The translations under genes were made by a program, and so were the position numbers. A DNA stretch of 64,000 nt from Pseudomonadota bacterium (GTDB taxonomy: Bacteria > Pseudomonadota > Gammaproteobacteria > Xanthomonadales > Xanthomonadaceae): positions 1-64,000 of the forward strand of contig JAFECB010000014.1 of assembly GCA_018242365.1 (NCBI GenBank), written 5' to 3'. How positions within the stretch are numbered: position 1 is the first letter of the stretch; each line of letters starts with the position of its first letter. Of the stretch, positions 43,735-53,071 are shown piece by piece. Below the pieces are notes generated by a model. The model was not told where the DNA came from. It saw only the letters and a program-made list of their open reading frames with translations, and searched no databases.

Positions 43735-46700
43735 ATGGCTTCTAATTTTTCCAAAGGCCTGAAGCGGAGCGCGCTTGCCGTTGCTCTGGGTCTGTGCTTC
43801 GTTGGTGGCGTGCAGGCGCAAAGCACGTCGGGTGACATCGCCGGCAACGTGCCTGCGGCCAGCGGCGGCAAGGTCACCGTGACCAGCGCCACCACCGGCG
43901 TCGTCCGCGAATACCCCGTCGATGCGAATGGCCGTTTCCGCATTCCTTCGCTGCCGATCGGCAAGTATGACCTGAAGTTGTCCGACGGTTCGGTCGCCCA
44001 CGTCAACGTGGTGGCCGGTCAGACCACCAACGCGAACTTTGCCGCCGCCGGTGCAACCGATTCCGGCGCCACCCAGCTGGGTGCGGTGACGGTGCTCGGT
44101 GGTTCGATCAACGCGATCGACCTGGGCAGCACGGAAACCCGCACCACCTTCGTGGCCGAGCAGCTGAACACCCTGCCGGTTGCGCGTGACGTCACCAGCG
44201 TGTCGCTGCTGACCCCAGGTACGGCGCAGAGCTCGAACTACTTCGGCAACGCCTCCTTCGGTGGTGCCTCGGCGGCCGAGAACAGCTACTACATCAACGG
44301 CTTCAACGTCACCAACCTGTACGACAGCCTGTCGTTCTCGGAAGTGCCGTTCCAGGCCATCGACCAGCTGGACGTGCAGACCGGTGGTTACGGCGCCCGT
44401 TACGGCTTCTCGACCGGTGGCGTGACCAGCGTCAACGTCAAGCGCGGCACCAACGAGTTCAAGGGTGGCATCAGCTACACCTGGACTCCGAACTCGCTGC
44501 GCGAGAATCCCGATCCGGTGGCGCTGAACAACGGCACCATCTGGCGCAGCTACGACCAGAACAACTCCAGCAACAGCACGCTGAGCATCTGGGCCGGTGG
44601 TCCGATCGTCAAGGACAAGCTGTTCTTCTTCGCCTTGATGTCCTACAGCAAGTCCGATTCGTCGACCTTCGGTGCCCGCGGTAGCGGCTATTCCGGTGGT
44701 CCGTCCACGCCGTACACCAGCTCGAAGAACACCTCGTACAGCGAATACCACTCGACCCAGCCGTACTGGCTGCTCAAGCTCGATTGGTACCTGAACGACA
44801 GCAACCACATCGAGTACACCGGGTTCGATAACACCCGCAAGACCTCGTACGCCAACTATCGTGCGACGTACAGCAGCACCGCCATGGATGCCACGCTGAC
44901 GCCGACCACCTTCACCGGCAACGAGTACCTCGAGAACGGCGGCCACACCGACATCCTGAAGTGGACCAGCTACCTCACCGACAGCCTGACCATGAGCCTG
45001 CAGTGGGGCCGCATGGACAACACCAATTCGGATTACACCGTGGCTCCGAGTGGCGTTGCCAACTACTACTACGGTAACGTCAACCAGGCCCCGTCCTGCC
45101 CGTACGTGATCGACTACCGCAATGCCGCGCCGATCTTCGGCGGCCTGCTCGGTGGCACCTGCGCCACGGCCTCGTCGGTGGACATCACCGGTGGTTTCAA
45201 CCGTCGTACCGGTGGCCGCGTCGACTTCGAATGGCAGTTGGGCAATCACCGCCTGGCCTTCGGCTACAGCATGGAAAACTGGAAGTCCCGCCAGGGCACG
45301 ATCCAGGACGTCCAGTACTTCGGTGAGGCGTACAACATCCTCGGATCGAACGCCGCCCCCGGTACTCAAAACACGATCATCATCGATCGCATCTACTTCG
45401 CGACCGGCGGCAACGTGACGATCAACCAGCGCTCCTGGTACCTCGAGGACAACTGGAACATCACCGACAACTTCATGCTCTACATGGGCATTCGCAACGA
45501 CTCGTTCAACAACAAGAACAGCAACGGCGCCAGCTTCGTCAAGCAGAGCAACATCTGGCAGCCGCGCTTCGGCTTCACCTGGGACATCCTGGGCAATGGC
45601 GACAGCAAGCTGTACGGCACCGTCGGTCGCTACTCGCTGCCGATCGCGGCCAACGTCTCGCTGCGTGCCGCCTCGGCCTCGTACTACACCGAGAAGCTGT
45701 ACCTGTGGGATGGCACCTTCAATCCGGCCAATGGTGCGCCGGGCCTGGGCGCGTTCTACCAGGGCGGTTCGTACAACGCGGTGTACAACGGCGAAGACGG
45801 CTCCGTGCCGGATCCGGCTGCGGTCGCTTCGAAGGGCCTGAAGCCGTACATGCAGGATGAGTTCATCCTCGGCTACCAGCAGCTGATCCACTCCTCGAAT
45901 TCGTTCCTGGACGGCTGGCAGCTGGGCGTGAAGGCGACCCATCGCCGCATCGTCAACGCGATCGACGACACCTGTGATGTCCGCGCCGTCTACAACGCCG
46001 CCGTTGCTGCCGGTTACAGCGTCTCCAACTGGGCCAACCAGTGGACCTCGCCGGGCGGTATCCCGGGCTGCTACCTGTACAACCCGGGTGAAGACCTGAA
46101 CATCACCCTGGACGTGAACGTGGATGGCCACATCCGCAACATCATCGTCCCGGCGGCGAACCTGGGCCCGAAGGCTGAGCGTAATTACACCTCGTTCACC
46201 CTGAGCGCGGAAAAGAGCACCGACAAGTGGTCGATCAACGCGTCCTACACCTGGTCCAAGCTGCACGGCAACCTGGAAGGACTGGTCAAGAGCACCAATG
46301 GCCAGGATGACACCGGCACGACCTCCGACTTCGACTTCAAGGAGATCATGTACGGCGCCACCGGTGACCTGTTCAACGACCACCGCCACAGCTTCAAGAT
46401 CTATGGCAGCTACAAGTTCAGCCCGGAATGGGAAATGGGCTTCAACCTGCTGGCGCAGTCGGGTTCGCCGGTCTCCTGCCTGGGCGGCGGTATGGGCACC
46501 TTCGGTACCCAGTACGGCTATACGGGCGTGTTCCACTCCTGCAACCCGGCCAACCCGAACCAGATCGATCCGCTGGGCTCGAAGGGCCGTACGCCGTGGA
46601 ACGTGGTGTTCAGCCCGAACGTGATCTACCGCCCGAGCCAGCTGCCTGGCCTGAGCGTGCAGATGAGCGTGATCAACCTGTTCAACCGCGTCGTGTCCCT

Positions 46701-46827
46701 GCAGGACTACGAAACCGTCTATGGCCAGACCGCCGGCGGTGCGTATCGTAACTACTACAACTTCGGCCAGCCGAAGTTCATGAGCACCCCGCGTTACGTG
46801 CGGTTCCAGGTGCAGTACGATTTCTGA
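43735..46827 (+). CDS. Oar-like TonB-dependent receptor with N-terminal carboxypeptidase-regulatory-like domain
   Basis: The 1030-residue outer-membrane protein has a signal peptide (about 1-29, MASNFSKGLKRSALAVALGL and on, cleaved after VQA). A beta-sandwich domain (about 35-100, GNVPAASGGKVTVTSATTG..., FRIPSLPIGKYDLKLSDG), a plug (about 110-240) and a long barrel ending in the aromatic C-terminus RFQVQYDF follow. This is the Oar/carboxypeptidase-regulatory-like TonB receptor type common in Xanthomonadaceae; substrates may be peptides or protein fragments, unproven. The ATG at 43735 was preferred over 43720 (GGGGG lies upstream). A TPR-sulfotransferase gene follows after a terminator. Confidence 0.9.
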   Translation: MASNFSKGLKRSALAVALGLCFVGGVQAQSTSGDIAGNVPAASGGKVTVTSATTGVVREYPVDANGRFRIPSLPIGKYDLKLSDGSVAHVNVVAGQTTNANFAAAGATDSGATQLGAVTVLGGSINAIDLGSTETRTTFVAEQLNTLPVARDVTSVSLLTPGTAQSSNYFGNASFGGASAAENSYYINGFNVTNLYDSLSFSEVPFQAIDQLDVQTGGYGARYGFSTGGVTSVNVKRGTNEFKGGISYTWTPNSLRENPDPVALNNGTIWRSYDQNNSSNSTLSIWAGGPIVKDKLFFFALMSYSKSDSSTFGARGSGYSGGPSTPYTSSKNTSYSEYHSTQPYWLLKLDWYLNDSNHIEYTGFDNTRKTSYANYRATYSSTAMDATLTPTTFTGNEYLENGGHTDILKWTSYLTDSLTMSLQWGRMDNTNSDYTVAPSGVANYYYGNVNQAPSCPYVIDYRNAAPIFGGLLGGTCATASSVDITGGFNRRTGGRVDFEWQLGNHRLAFGYSMENWKSRQGTIQDVQYFGEAYNILGSNAAPGTQNTIIIDRIYFATGGNVTINQRSWYLEDNWNITDNFMLYMGIRNDSFNNKNSNGASFVKQSNIWQPRFGFTWDILGNGDSKLYGTVGRYSLPIAANVSLRAASASYYTEKLYLWDGTFNPANGAPGLGAFYQGGSYNAVYNGEDGSVPDPAAVASKGLKPYMQDEFILGYQQLIHSSNSFLDGWQLGVKATHRRIVNAIDDTCDVRAVYNAAVAAGYSVSNWANQWTSPGGIPGCYLYNPGEDLNITLDVNVDGHIRNIIVPAANLGPKAERNYTSFTLSAEKSTDKWSINASYTWSKLHGNLEGLVKSTNGQDDTGTTSDFDFKEIMYGATGDLFNDHRHSFKIYGSYKFSPEWEMGFNLLAQSGSPVSCLGGGMGTFGTQYGYTGVFHSCNPANPNQIDPLGSKGRTPWNVVFSPNVIYRPSQLPGLSVQMSVINLFNRVVSLQDYETVYGQTAGGAYRNYYNFGQPKFMSTPRYVRFQVQYDF

Positions 46828-46852
46828 TCGTAAGGTACCTTTGCTCCACCCC

Positions 46853-46884
46853 GATGCCGGCGCGAAAGCGCCGGCATCTTTTTT
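46853..46884 (+). terminator. Terminator of the TonB receptor gene
   Basis: The stem GATGCCGGCGC / GCGCCGGCATC with loop GAAA is followed by a T-run, 25 bases after the stop. Confidence 0.92.
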
Positions 46885-47059
46885 GGGAGAGCACCCAGAA
46901 TTCGTTGGCATCGTGTCCGCTTATTCGTATCGTGCCTGCTGGGGGTGTGCACGTTGGAGTTGTGAATGTCGATGCGAGTCCACGATTGTCTGTGTTCAAG
47001 CCTTGCATCACGGAAATGAGGGATAATCAAAAAATCAAGCATCGAATGACGCATTGCTG

Positions 47060-48646
47060 ATGGCGCTACAACACGGGGAGCAAACGCGGCTGTTGGCCTT
47101 GGCCGAGAGCCATGCACGAAACAAGCAATATGGCAGCGCATTGGACGCTTGCCACAAGGTTCTTGCCGAAGATGCGACGCATCCACATGCGAACCTGCTG
47201 CTGGATGCTGTTTACATGGCGATGGGACGTTACCGTCAGGCGAGGGACGCTGTTCTGACTGCGGCCTCAGCCGCCACGATCGAGCTGGCCTGGATCGTCC
47301 CCGTGATTGCGCGGCTTCGCGATTTTTGCGAGCACGCAGCCGTCGAGCGCGTCTTTGCTCATTTGCCAGGCACGCATGCCATTCCAACGGGCACCCTGCT
47401 GCCGTTGTCGGCGGAGGCAAGCCAGCATGGGGATGGTGAATTGGCCAATGTCCTGCTCGAGGAGACGCTGCGCCGCGAGCCGGAGCATCCGGTGGTCTTG
47501 CAGGCGGCAGGCTCGCTACGCATGGTGCAGGGCAGGATCGAAGAGGCAGAGTCGTTGCTGTTGAAATCACTGGCCTTGCGCCCGGATTCGCCGGCCGCTT
47601 ACTGGATGCTGTCGAAGCTGAAGCGCTGGACGCCGGAATCCAATCATGTCGCCCGGATACGCGGGTGGCTGGGGCGCACAGGGAGTCGAGATGCGGCGTC
47701 CACGTCCATCCTGCAACTGGCACTGCACAAGGAGCTGGATGACCTCAAGGCGTTCGATCAGGCTTGGGATGCGCTGGAGCAAGCATGCGCAATCAAGCGC
47801 TCGGCCTTGCACTATTCCAGCGCGGACTCGATCGCGCTCGTCGATGCGCTGATCGAGATGGACGCGGCGATCACTCCCGGAACAAGCACGGAATCCCATG
47901 CCGTGACGCCGATCTTCATCGTCGGCATGCATCGGTCCGGTACCACGTTGATGGAGCAATTGATTGCGAACCATTCGGAAGTTCATTCCGCCGGCGAGAT
48001 CAACGACTTCCCGGTTGCCATGCGCTGGGCCACCGATACACTCGCTACAGGACCCATGAGCCTGGAGATCGTACGCAAGGCTGCTGGGACGGACTACCGG
48101 GAAGTGGGGCGACACTACATGGTCAATGCGTCTTGGCGGGTGCGCGGGAAGCGCTTTCAAACCGACAAGCTCCCCGCCAACTTTCTCAACATCGGGTGCA
48201 TCCTGCAGGCCTTGCCAGAAGCAAGGATCATCCATCTGTCACGCGATCCGATGGAGACCTGTTTTTCCAACTTGCGCGAGTGGTTCTCAGGGATCAACGA
48301 ATATTCGTACCGGCAGGATGAGCTGGCGGACTACTTCCTGCAATACCGGCGATTGATGGGGCACTGGAAGGCGAAGTTCGGGGATCGCATCCTCGACGTC
48401 GACTACGCGGGCTTGCTCGAAGACCCCGAAGCCGTGATGCGGGATGTGGCGGATTACTGCGGGCTCGACTACCGCAGTGAAATGAGCGATCCACGCAACA
48501 ACAGGAGCGTCGTGGCGACGGCGAGCGTGGTGCAGGTGCGTGCAGGGATCAAGCGCGAAGCGCAGCCAAAATGGCGGCCTTATGCGGAAAAGCTGCGTCC
48601 GATGCGTGATCGCTTGCGTGCGGGCGGCGTGCGGGTGGACGACTGA
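47060..48646 (+). CDS. TPR-repeat sulfotransferase
   Basis: The 528-residue cytoplasmic-looking protein has tetratricopeptide repeats (about 5-240) and a C-terminal sulfotransferase domain. The PAPS 5'-phosphosulfate loop is IFIVGMHRSGTTLMEQL (285-301) and the 3'-phosphate block starts at IIHLSRDPMETCFSN (390-404). This resembles tyrosyl-protein sulfotransferase-like enzymes of the Sulfotransfer_3 group, with TPRs as likely protein-binding modules. The ATG at 47060 was chosen; a TTG two codons earlier is possible, and neither has a good ribosome-binding site. The target is unknown; adjacency to the TonB receptor suggests an envelope protein or a peptide. Confidence 0.88.
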   Translation: MALQHGEQTRLLALAESHARNKQYGSALDACHKVLAEDATHPHANLLLDAVYMAMGRYRQARDAVLTAASAATIELAWIVPVIARLRDFCEHAAVERVFAHLPGTHAIPTGTLLPLSAEASQHGDGELANVLLEETLRREPEHPVVLQAAGSLRMVQGRIEEAESLLLKSLALRPDSPAAYWMLSKLKRWTPESNHVARIRGWLGRTGSRDAASTSILQLALHKELDDLKAFDQAWDALEQACAIKRSALHYSSADSIALVDALIEMDAAITPGTSTESHAVTPIFIVGMHRSGTTLMEQLIANHSEVHSAGEINDFPVAMRWATDTLATGPMSLEIVRKAAGTDYREVGRHYMVNASWRVRGKRFQTDKLPANFLNIGCILQALPEARIIHLSRDPMETCFSNLREWFSGINEYSYRQDELADYFLQYRRLMGHWKAKFGDRILDVDYAGLLEDPEAVMRDVADYCGLDYRSEMSDPRNNRSVVATASVVQVRAGIKREAQPKWRPYAEKLRPMRDRLRAGGVRVDD

Positions 48647-48723
48647 GCTTGCGGGCGTGTGTGTTGGCGAGGAGTGGCTGTGAAACCGACGTGCAGGTTC
48701 AGTTGATCGCTGAGCCTAGAGCC

Positions 48724-49590
48724 TCAGAGATCCTGCTGATACCGGACATAAGGCACCGTGCCCTCGTCCGTGGGATCCGCGTCGGCGGAGAACGGATTCT
48801 TGCCTTGGGTGACCACGTGGTCCGCGCCGACGGTCAGCTGTCCGTTCCATGGCGTGCGCCAGGTCAGACCGAGGCCGAGGCCTTTCCAGACTTCACTCTG
48901 GCCGGGAACATTGACCACCCGACCGACGATATTGGCGCTGAAGTTGCCGTAACCGCCGCCAATGCTGACGCTGCGGCTGTTCCACTGGTCGGCGAGCTGC
49001 GGCACCGCCGAGGCGGGAACCAGCCGGGCGCGGGCGACGGTGCCGCCGACGCTGACAAAGCCTTCGCGGCTGATGGCGCGTTCGGCGAACAGTGAGAAGT
49101 CGTTCTGGCTGTAACGCGCGCCGCCAATCTGACCGGGTGCCACCCAGGACGGCACCACGTCACGACCATTGCTGAAGCTCATGCCGACGCGGTTGTTGCC
49201 GCGAATCAAGCTGGCGCTGGCGGTCGCCCTGCGGCTCAGGGCCATGCCGGGGCGGCCGGGCTCGAGTGCGGCCAGCACGCAATTGCTGGCCAGCTGCCCC
49301 ATCGCCGGCGCAATGCCGCTCTTGCGGTCGCACAGCAGTGCCAGTGAATCACCGGATTGCAGGCCGTAGGTGGCTTCCAAGGTGGTGTTGCCGAAGTGCC
49401 AACGTGCCGCCGAACCGACGCCGGTCGTGGCAGGCTCCAGCAGCAACACGGCCTCCAGCTTGCCGCTGTCCTTGTTCAGGACCGGCACGACCTTGGCCCC
49501 GTTGCGGGCTGCCGACTGCGCATGCACGGCGCTGCTGGCGAAGGCCAGAGCGAGCGTTGCAGCGGCAAGTGGCAGGAAACGCAGGGACAT
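48724..49590 (-). CDS. Exported protein, probable outer-membrane beta-barrel
   Basis: The 288-residue protein has a clear signal peptide (about 1-25, LAAATLALAFASSAVHAQ). The mature part is rich in alternating hydrophobic/polar strands and Gly/Asn/Ser, with no helix prediction and no lipobox. I recognise no named family. A well-formed promoter lies 54 bases upstream of its start, so it is expressed independently of hslO. The C-terminus YVRYQQDL lacks the terminal phenylalanine typical of barrel proteins, so the barrel call is tentative. Confidence 0.7.
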   Translation of the reverse strand: MSLRFLPLAAATLALAFASSAVHAQSAARNGAKVVPVLNKDSGKLEAVLLLEPATTGVGSAARWHFGNTTLEATYGLQSGDSLALLCDRKSGIAPAMGQLASNCVLAALEPGRPGMALSRRATASASLIRGNNRVGMSFSNGRDVVPSWVAPGQIGGARYSQNDFSLFAERAISREGFVSVGGTVARARLVPASAVPQLADQWNSRSVSIGGGYGNFSANIVGRVVNVPGQSEVWKGLGLGLTWRTPWNGQLTVGADHVVTQGKNPFSADADPTDEGTVPYVRYQQDL

Positions 49591-49643
49591 GCTGGAGTAT
49601 CGACTCGCGCGAACGCACGAAGTTCCAATTCGGCAGGGGTCCG

Positions 49644-49672
49644 ATTGTACTGGTTTTATGATTCTTTAACAA
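49644..49672 (-). promoter_or_regulatory. Sigma-70 promoter of the exported barrel-like protein
   Basis: On the minus strand TTGTTA and TACAAT are separated by exactly 17 bases, ending about 54 bases before the ATG at 49590. The -35 is followed by AAGAA as in the promoter at 43628. Confidence 0.7.
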
Positions 49673-49762
49673 GTCATCGGTGCTGCCAACGACATATTGG
49701 CTGGAACGGGCGGGGTGCGCCCGATGACCGGTGCGCCTGACAAGGGCTGCGGTCGGACCTGC

Positions 49763-50671
49763 TCACTGCAGGCTGGATCGAGGCGGTAGGGTCACGACCT
49801 CGCGTGCGAACAAACGGGCTATCTCGTCCGCATCGAAAGCATAGTGCTGCCCGCAGAATTCGCAGTCGACGGCTGCCTCGCCGCCGCCTGCCTCCACGGC
49901 GGCGGCTGCTTCCTCTCGACCAAGCGTCACCAGCACCTCGGCCACCCGGTCGCGCGAGCAGGAGCAGGCAAATCGAAGTGCCGCCCCGCCAAGTAACTGC
50001 GGTGCTTCTTCATGAAACAGGCGGTGCACGACTTCGCGCGGGGGCAGATTCAGCAGTTCCTCGGTGCGCAGGGTATCCAGCAAGGCGGATGCGCGCCGGT
50101 AGCCGTCCTCGTCCAGGGCGACATCGATCTCGCCGTGGGGAAGCTGCTGAAGCAGGATGCCGGCCGCAGAATCGGCGTCGCAAGCCAGGTGCAGGCGGGT
50201 GGGAAGCTGCTCGGATTGCTGGAAGTAGGCTTCCAGGGCCTGTTCCAGGCTAGCCGATTCGGGCTGCACCAGGCCCTGGTAGCGCATCGGCTCACGCCCG
50301 CCGAGACCGGGGTTTTCAATCGTGATGGCCAGTAGTGCGTCCTCGCCGAGCATGCGCAGGTCTTGCGGCAGTTCGCCTGCATTTTCGCGCAGGCGGACGA
50401 TGCCACGCAGGGTCCCGGCGGCGGTGCATTCGGCGAACAGGGTCGTGATCGGGCTGCCGCGGAGCTGAATCGATAACCGACCTTCGATCTTGACGTGTCC
50501 GCCGAGCAGGGCCGCCGCGGTACAGGCCTGACCGAGCAAGCCGGCACTGGCGGAATCCGCTGCCCCGTGGCTGGCGAGCGTGCGCCAACTGGCGCCCAGC
50601 CGCACCGCGATGCCGCGGATGCCGGCAGCGGGCAGCAGGAAGCGCAACAGGGTGTCGTCGACGGTATCCAT
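49763..50671 (-). CDS. hslO: Redox-regulated chaperone Hsp33
   Basis: The 302-residue cytoplasmic holdase is activated by oxidation. The zinc-binding switch cysteines are present as C-S-C (FACSCSRDR) and C-E-F-C (VDCEFCGQHY), with the usual spacing. The length is standard. A 172-base gap holding the promoter above separates it from the exported-protein gene, and it is divergent from mtgA. Confidence 0.96.
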   Translation of the reverse strand: MDTVDDTLLRFLLPAAGIRGIAVRLGASWRTLASHGAADSASAGLLGQACTAAALLGGHVKIEGRLSIQLRGSPITTLFAECTAAGTLRGIVRLRENAGELPQDLRMLGEDALLAITIENPGLGGREPMRYQGLVQPESASLEQALEAYFQQSEQLPTRLHLACDADSAAGILLQQLPHGEIDVALDEDGYRRASALLDTLRTEELLNLPPREVVHRLFHEEAPQLLGGAALRFACSCSRDRVAEVLVTLGREEAAAAVEAGGGEAAVDCEFCGQHYAFDADEIARLFAREVVTLPPRSSLQ

Positions 50672-50792
50672 GTCGACGCCATTCTAGTGCAGGATGGGGA
50701 ACTGCCTTCGGGGCTCGGTGGCACGGGTTTGCGGCGATACCGCTGTGTCCGCGAAAATACGCGGACGGATCGCGGCAACGGGCAGGCGTGGC

Positions 50793-51548
50793 ATGGCGGA
50801 AGGCAAGTGGAAAAGTCGGCTGCGCGGTTTCTGGTGGAAACTGCCGCTGCTGTTCGTCGTGTTCAGCGTCTTGCAGGTGCTGGCCTTGCGCTTTGTCGAT
50901 CCGCCGATGTCGGCCTTCATGGCCGAACGCTGGCTGGGTGAGGCCGTCACCGGACATCCGGGCTTTCGTATCTCGCAGGACTGGCGCGATCTGCGTGCGA
51001 TATCGCCGAACCTGCCGGTGGCGCTGGTCGCCGCCGAGGATCAGAATTTTGCCACCCATCATGGTTTCGACTTCGATGCGATCGAACGCGCCCAAGCGCA
51101 CAACGAACGCATGACGGCGCGCGCCGAGCGACGCGGAACCCCGGTGAAACGGTTGCGCGGCGCCAGCACGATCAGCCAGCAGACCGCCAAGAACCTGTTC
51201 CTGTGGCAGGGCGTCGGCCCGACCCGCTGGCTGCGCAAAGGGCTGGAGGTCTGGTACACCGCATTGATCGAGGCGTTGTGGCCGAAATGGCGAATCCTCG
51301 AGGTGTACGCCAATGTCGCCGAATTCGGTGATGGCGTGTACGGGGCGCAGGCGGCCTCGCGGCGTTTCTTCGGAAAGGACGCATCGCAGTTGACCCCCTC
51401 GGAAGCGGCGCGATTGGCGGCGGTGCTGCCCAGCCCGCGGCGCTACAACGCGGCGGCCCCCGGACCCTTTGTGCAACGCCGTGCAGCCTCCATCCAGCGA
51501 CAGATGCGCATGATCGGCGGCGTCGGCTACCTGCGCGCACTGGACTGA
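50793..51548 (+). CDS. mtgA: Monofunctional peptidoglycan glycosyltransferase
   Basis: The 251-residue GT51 enzyme polymerises lipid II. It has an N-terminal membrane anchor (about 12-34), the catalytic motif [19 protein letters not shown] with the first glutamate, and [18 protein letters not shown] start at 50694 would add 33 non-family residues. It is followed after 24 bases by the GT2 gene, starting an mtgA-GT2-CBS-sulfotransferase-hydroxylase run. Confidence 0.95.
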   Translation: MAEGKWKSRLRGFWWKLPLLFVVFSVLQVLALRFVDPPMSAFMAERWLGEAVTGHPGFRISQDWRDLRAISPNLPVALVAAEDQNFATHHGFDFDAIERAQAHNERMTARAERRGTPVKRLRGASTISQQTAKNLFLWQGVGPTRWLRKGLEVWYTALIEALWPKWRILEVYANVAEFGDGVYGAQAASRRFFGKDASQLTPSEAARLAAVLPSPRRYNAAAPGPFVQRRAASIQRQMRMIGGVGYLRALD

Positions 51549-51572
51549 ACACGCCACTGGCATACTCCGCGC

Positions 51573-52580
51573 ATGCCCGAGATCGCGCCAGACGACCGCT
51601 GCCTGACCTTGGTGATCGCCGCCTTCGACGAGGCAGAGGCGCTGCCGCGACTGCTGCCGCGGATCACCACCGCGCTCGATGCGGCACAGGGCGAGGGCCT
51701 GCAGGCACGCGCCTTGTTCGTCGACGACGGCAGCCGCGATGGAACCTGGGCACTGCTGCAGGCCTGCGCACGGGACGATTCACGCGTGGCGCTGTTGCGG
51801 CTGTCGCGCAATTTCGGCAAGGAAGCGGCGCTGACGGCTGGGCTGGATCGGGTCGAACGCGGCGCGGCACTCATCCTCGACGCCGACGGCCAGGATCCGC
51901 CGGAACTGTGGCCGCAATTCGTGGCGAAGTGGCGCGAAGGCTTCGATGACATTTACGGCATGCGCGTCGCGCGGCCCGGCGAGGGCGTGTTCAAGCGCGC
52001 CAGCGCGCATGGGTTCTATCGCCTGATCGGGCTGCTGTCGCGCACGCCGGTGCCGAGGGATGCCGGTGACTTCCGCTTGCTTTCGCCACGCGCGCTCGCC
52101 GCCCTGCGCAGCCTGCGCGAACGTCACCGCTTCATGAAGGGGCTGTTCGGCTGGATCGGTTACAACCGCATCCCCATTCCCTATGAGCGCGGCCCACGCG
52201 TCGCGGGGCGCAGCAAATTCAATGTCTGGCGGCTGTGGAATTTCGCCCTCGAAGGCATCACCGGGTTTTCCACTGCGCCGTTGCGGCTGGCGACGTATCT
52301 CGGCTTCGCCACCGCCGCGCTGGCCTTTGGTTATGGCGGCTGGGTGATCGCCAAGGCCTTGCTCTGGGGCGACCCGGTGGCCGGCTGGCCGTCGCTGATG
52401 GCGGTGATCCTGTTCCTCGGTGGCGTGCAGTTGATGGCACTCGGGACCATCGGCGAATACCTGGGCCGGATGTACGAGGAATCCAAGCAGCGCCCCTTGT
52501 ATTTGATCGACACGTGGCAGCCGGCAAACGCGCTATCCTCGGTTCGCCACTCGGGGATGGCGGACGGCCAGGAGGTATGA
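51573..52580 (+). CDS. GtrB/DPM1-like glycosyltransferase family 2
   Basis: The 335-residue enzyme has a GT2 catalytic domain (about 10-225; FVDDGSRDGTW and the DxD-type LDADGQDPPELW) and two C-terminal transmembrane helices (about 235-260 and 270-295). This matches undecaprenyl-phosphate sugar transferases of the GtrB/ArnC/DPM1 type that load a sugar on the lipid carrier for a GtrA-like flippase (a GtrA gene lies at 285-668). The sugar donor cannot be read from sequence. It is followed at once by the CBS gene. Confidence 0.92.
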   Translation: MPEIAPDDRCLTLVIAAFDEAEALPRLLPRITTALDAAQGEGLQARALFVDDGSRDGTWALLQACARDDSRVALLRLSRNFGKEAALTAGLDRVERGAALILDADGQDPPELWPQFVAKWREGFDDIYGMRVARPGEGVFKRASAHGFYRLIGLLSRTPVPRDAGDFRLLSPRALAALRSLRERHRFMKGLFGWIGYNRIPIPYERGPRVAGRSKFNVWRLWNFALEGITGFSTAPLRLATYLGFATAALAFGYGGWVIAKALLWGDPVAGWPSLMAVILFLGGVQLMALGTIGEYLGRMYEESKQRPLYLIDTWQPANALSSVRHSGMADGQEV

Positions 52581-52581
52581 C

Positions 52582-53010
52582 ATGCGTACGGTAAGGCAGT
52601 TGCTTGAAGGCAAGTCGGCGGACGTGTTTTCGATCAGTCCGGACGCGGCGGTGATCGATGCGATCCGGATGATGGCCGAGCGCCGGGTCGGCGCGTTGCT
52701 GGTGATGGAAGGCGCGCGACTTGCCGGCATCATTTCCGAGCGCGACTACGCCCGCAAGGTGGTGCTGCAGGGGCGCTCGTCGAAGGACACGCCGGTACGC
52801 GACATCATGACGTCGCAAGTGGTGACGGTGACGCCGTCCGACAGCACGGATCGCTGCATGGAGCTGGTGACCAACAGCCGCATCCGCCACCTGCCGGTGC
52901 TCGACGGCGATCAGGTGGTCGGCGTGCTGTCGATCGGCGATCTGGTGAAGGCGGTGATGGAGATGCAGCGGCAGGATATCGACCAGTTGCAGCGGTACAT
53001 CGCGTCGTAG
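52582..53010 (+). CDS. CBS-domain pair protein
   Basis: The 142-residue protein consists of two CBS domains (about 8-62 and 74-130), with VGALLVMEGARLAGIISERDYARKV typical of the first. Such pairs sense adenine nucleotides and control partners. A strong GGAGGT ribosome-binding site lies in the stop region of the GT2 gene, so they are coupled. Its TAG stop lies within GTAGGAGC, a half-module of the family B repeat. Confidence 0.93.
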   Translation: MRTVRQLLEGKSADVFSISPDAAVIDAIRMMAERRVGALLVMEGARLAGIISERDYARKVVLQGRSSKDTPVRDIMTSQVVTVTPSDSTDRCMELVTNSRIRHLPVLDGDQVVGVLSIGDLVKAVMEMQRQDIDQLQRYIAS

Positions 53011-53071
53011 GAGCGGATGTGCGGGTGTTCCTGCGCTTGCTAAAATGGCGCGGGCTTACTTCCGGCGCATC

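Noticed and set aside
43675..46911. 1078-residue open frame antisense to the TonB receptor
   Set aside because: It spans the whole receptor including its terminator, with no ribosome-binding site or motif; a shadow of strong codon bias.
47054..47059. TTG start two codons before the sulfotransferase ATG
   Set aside because: There is no ribosome-binding site advantage and it adds no family residues; kept only as an alternative.
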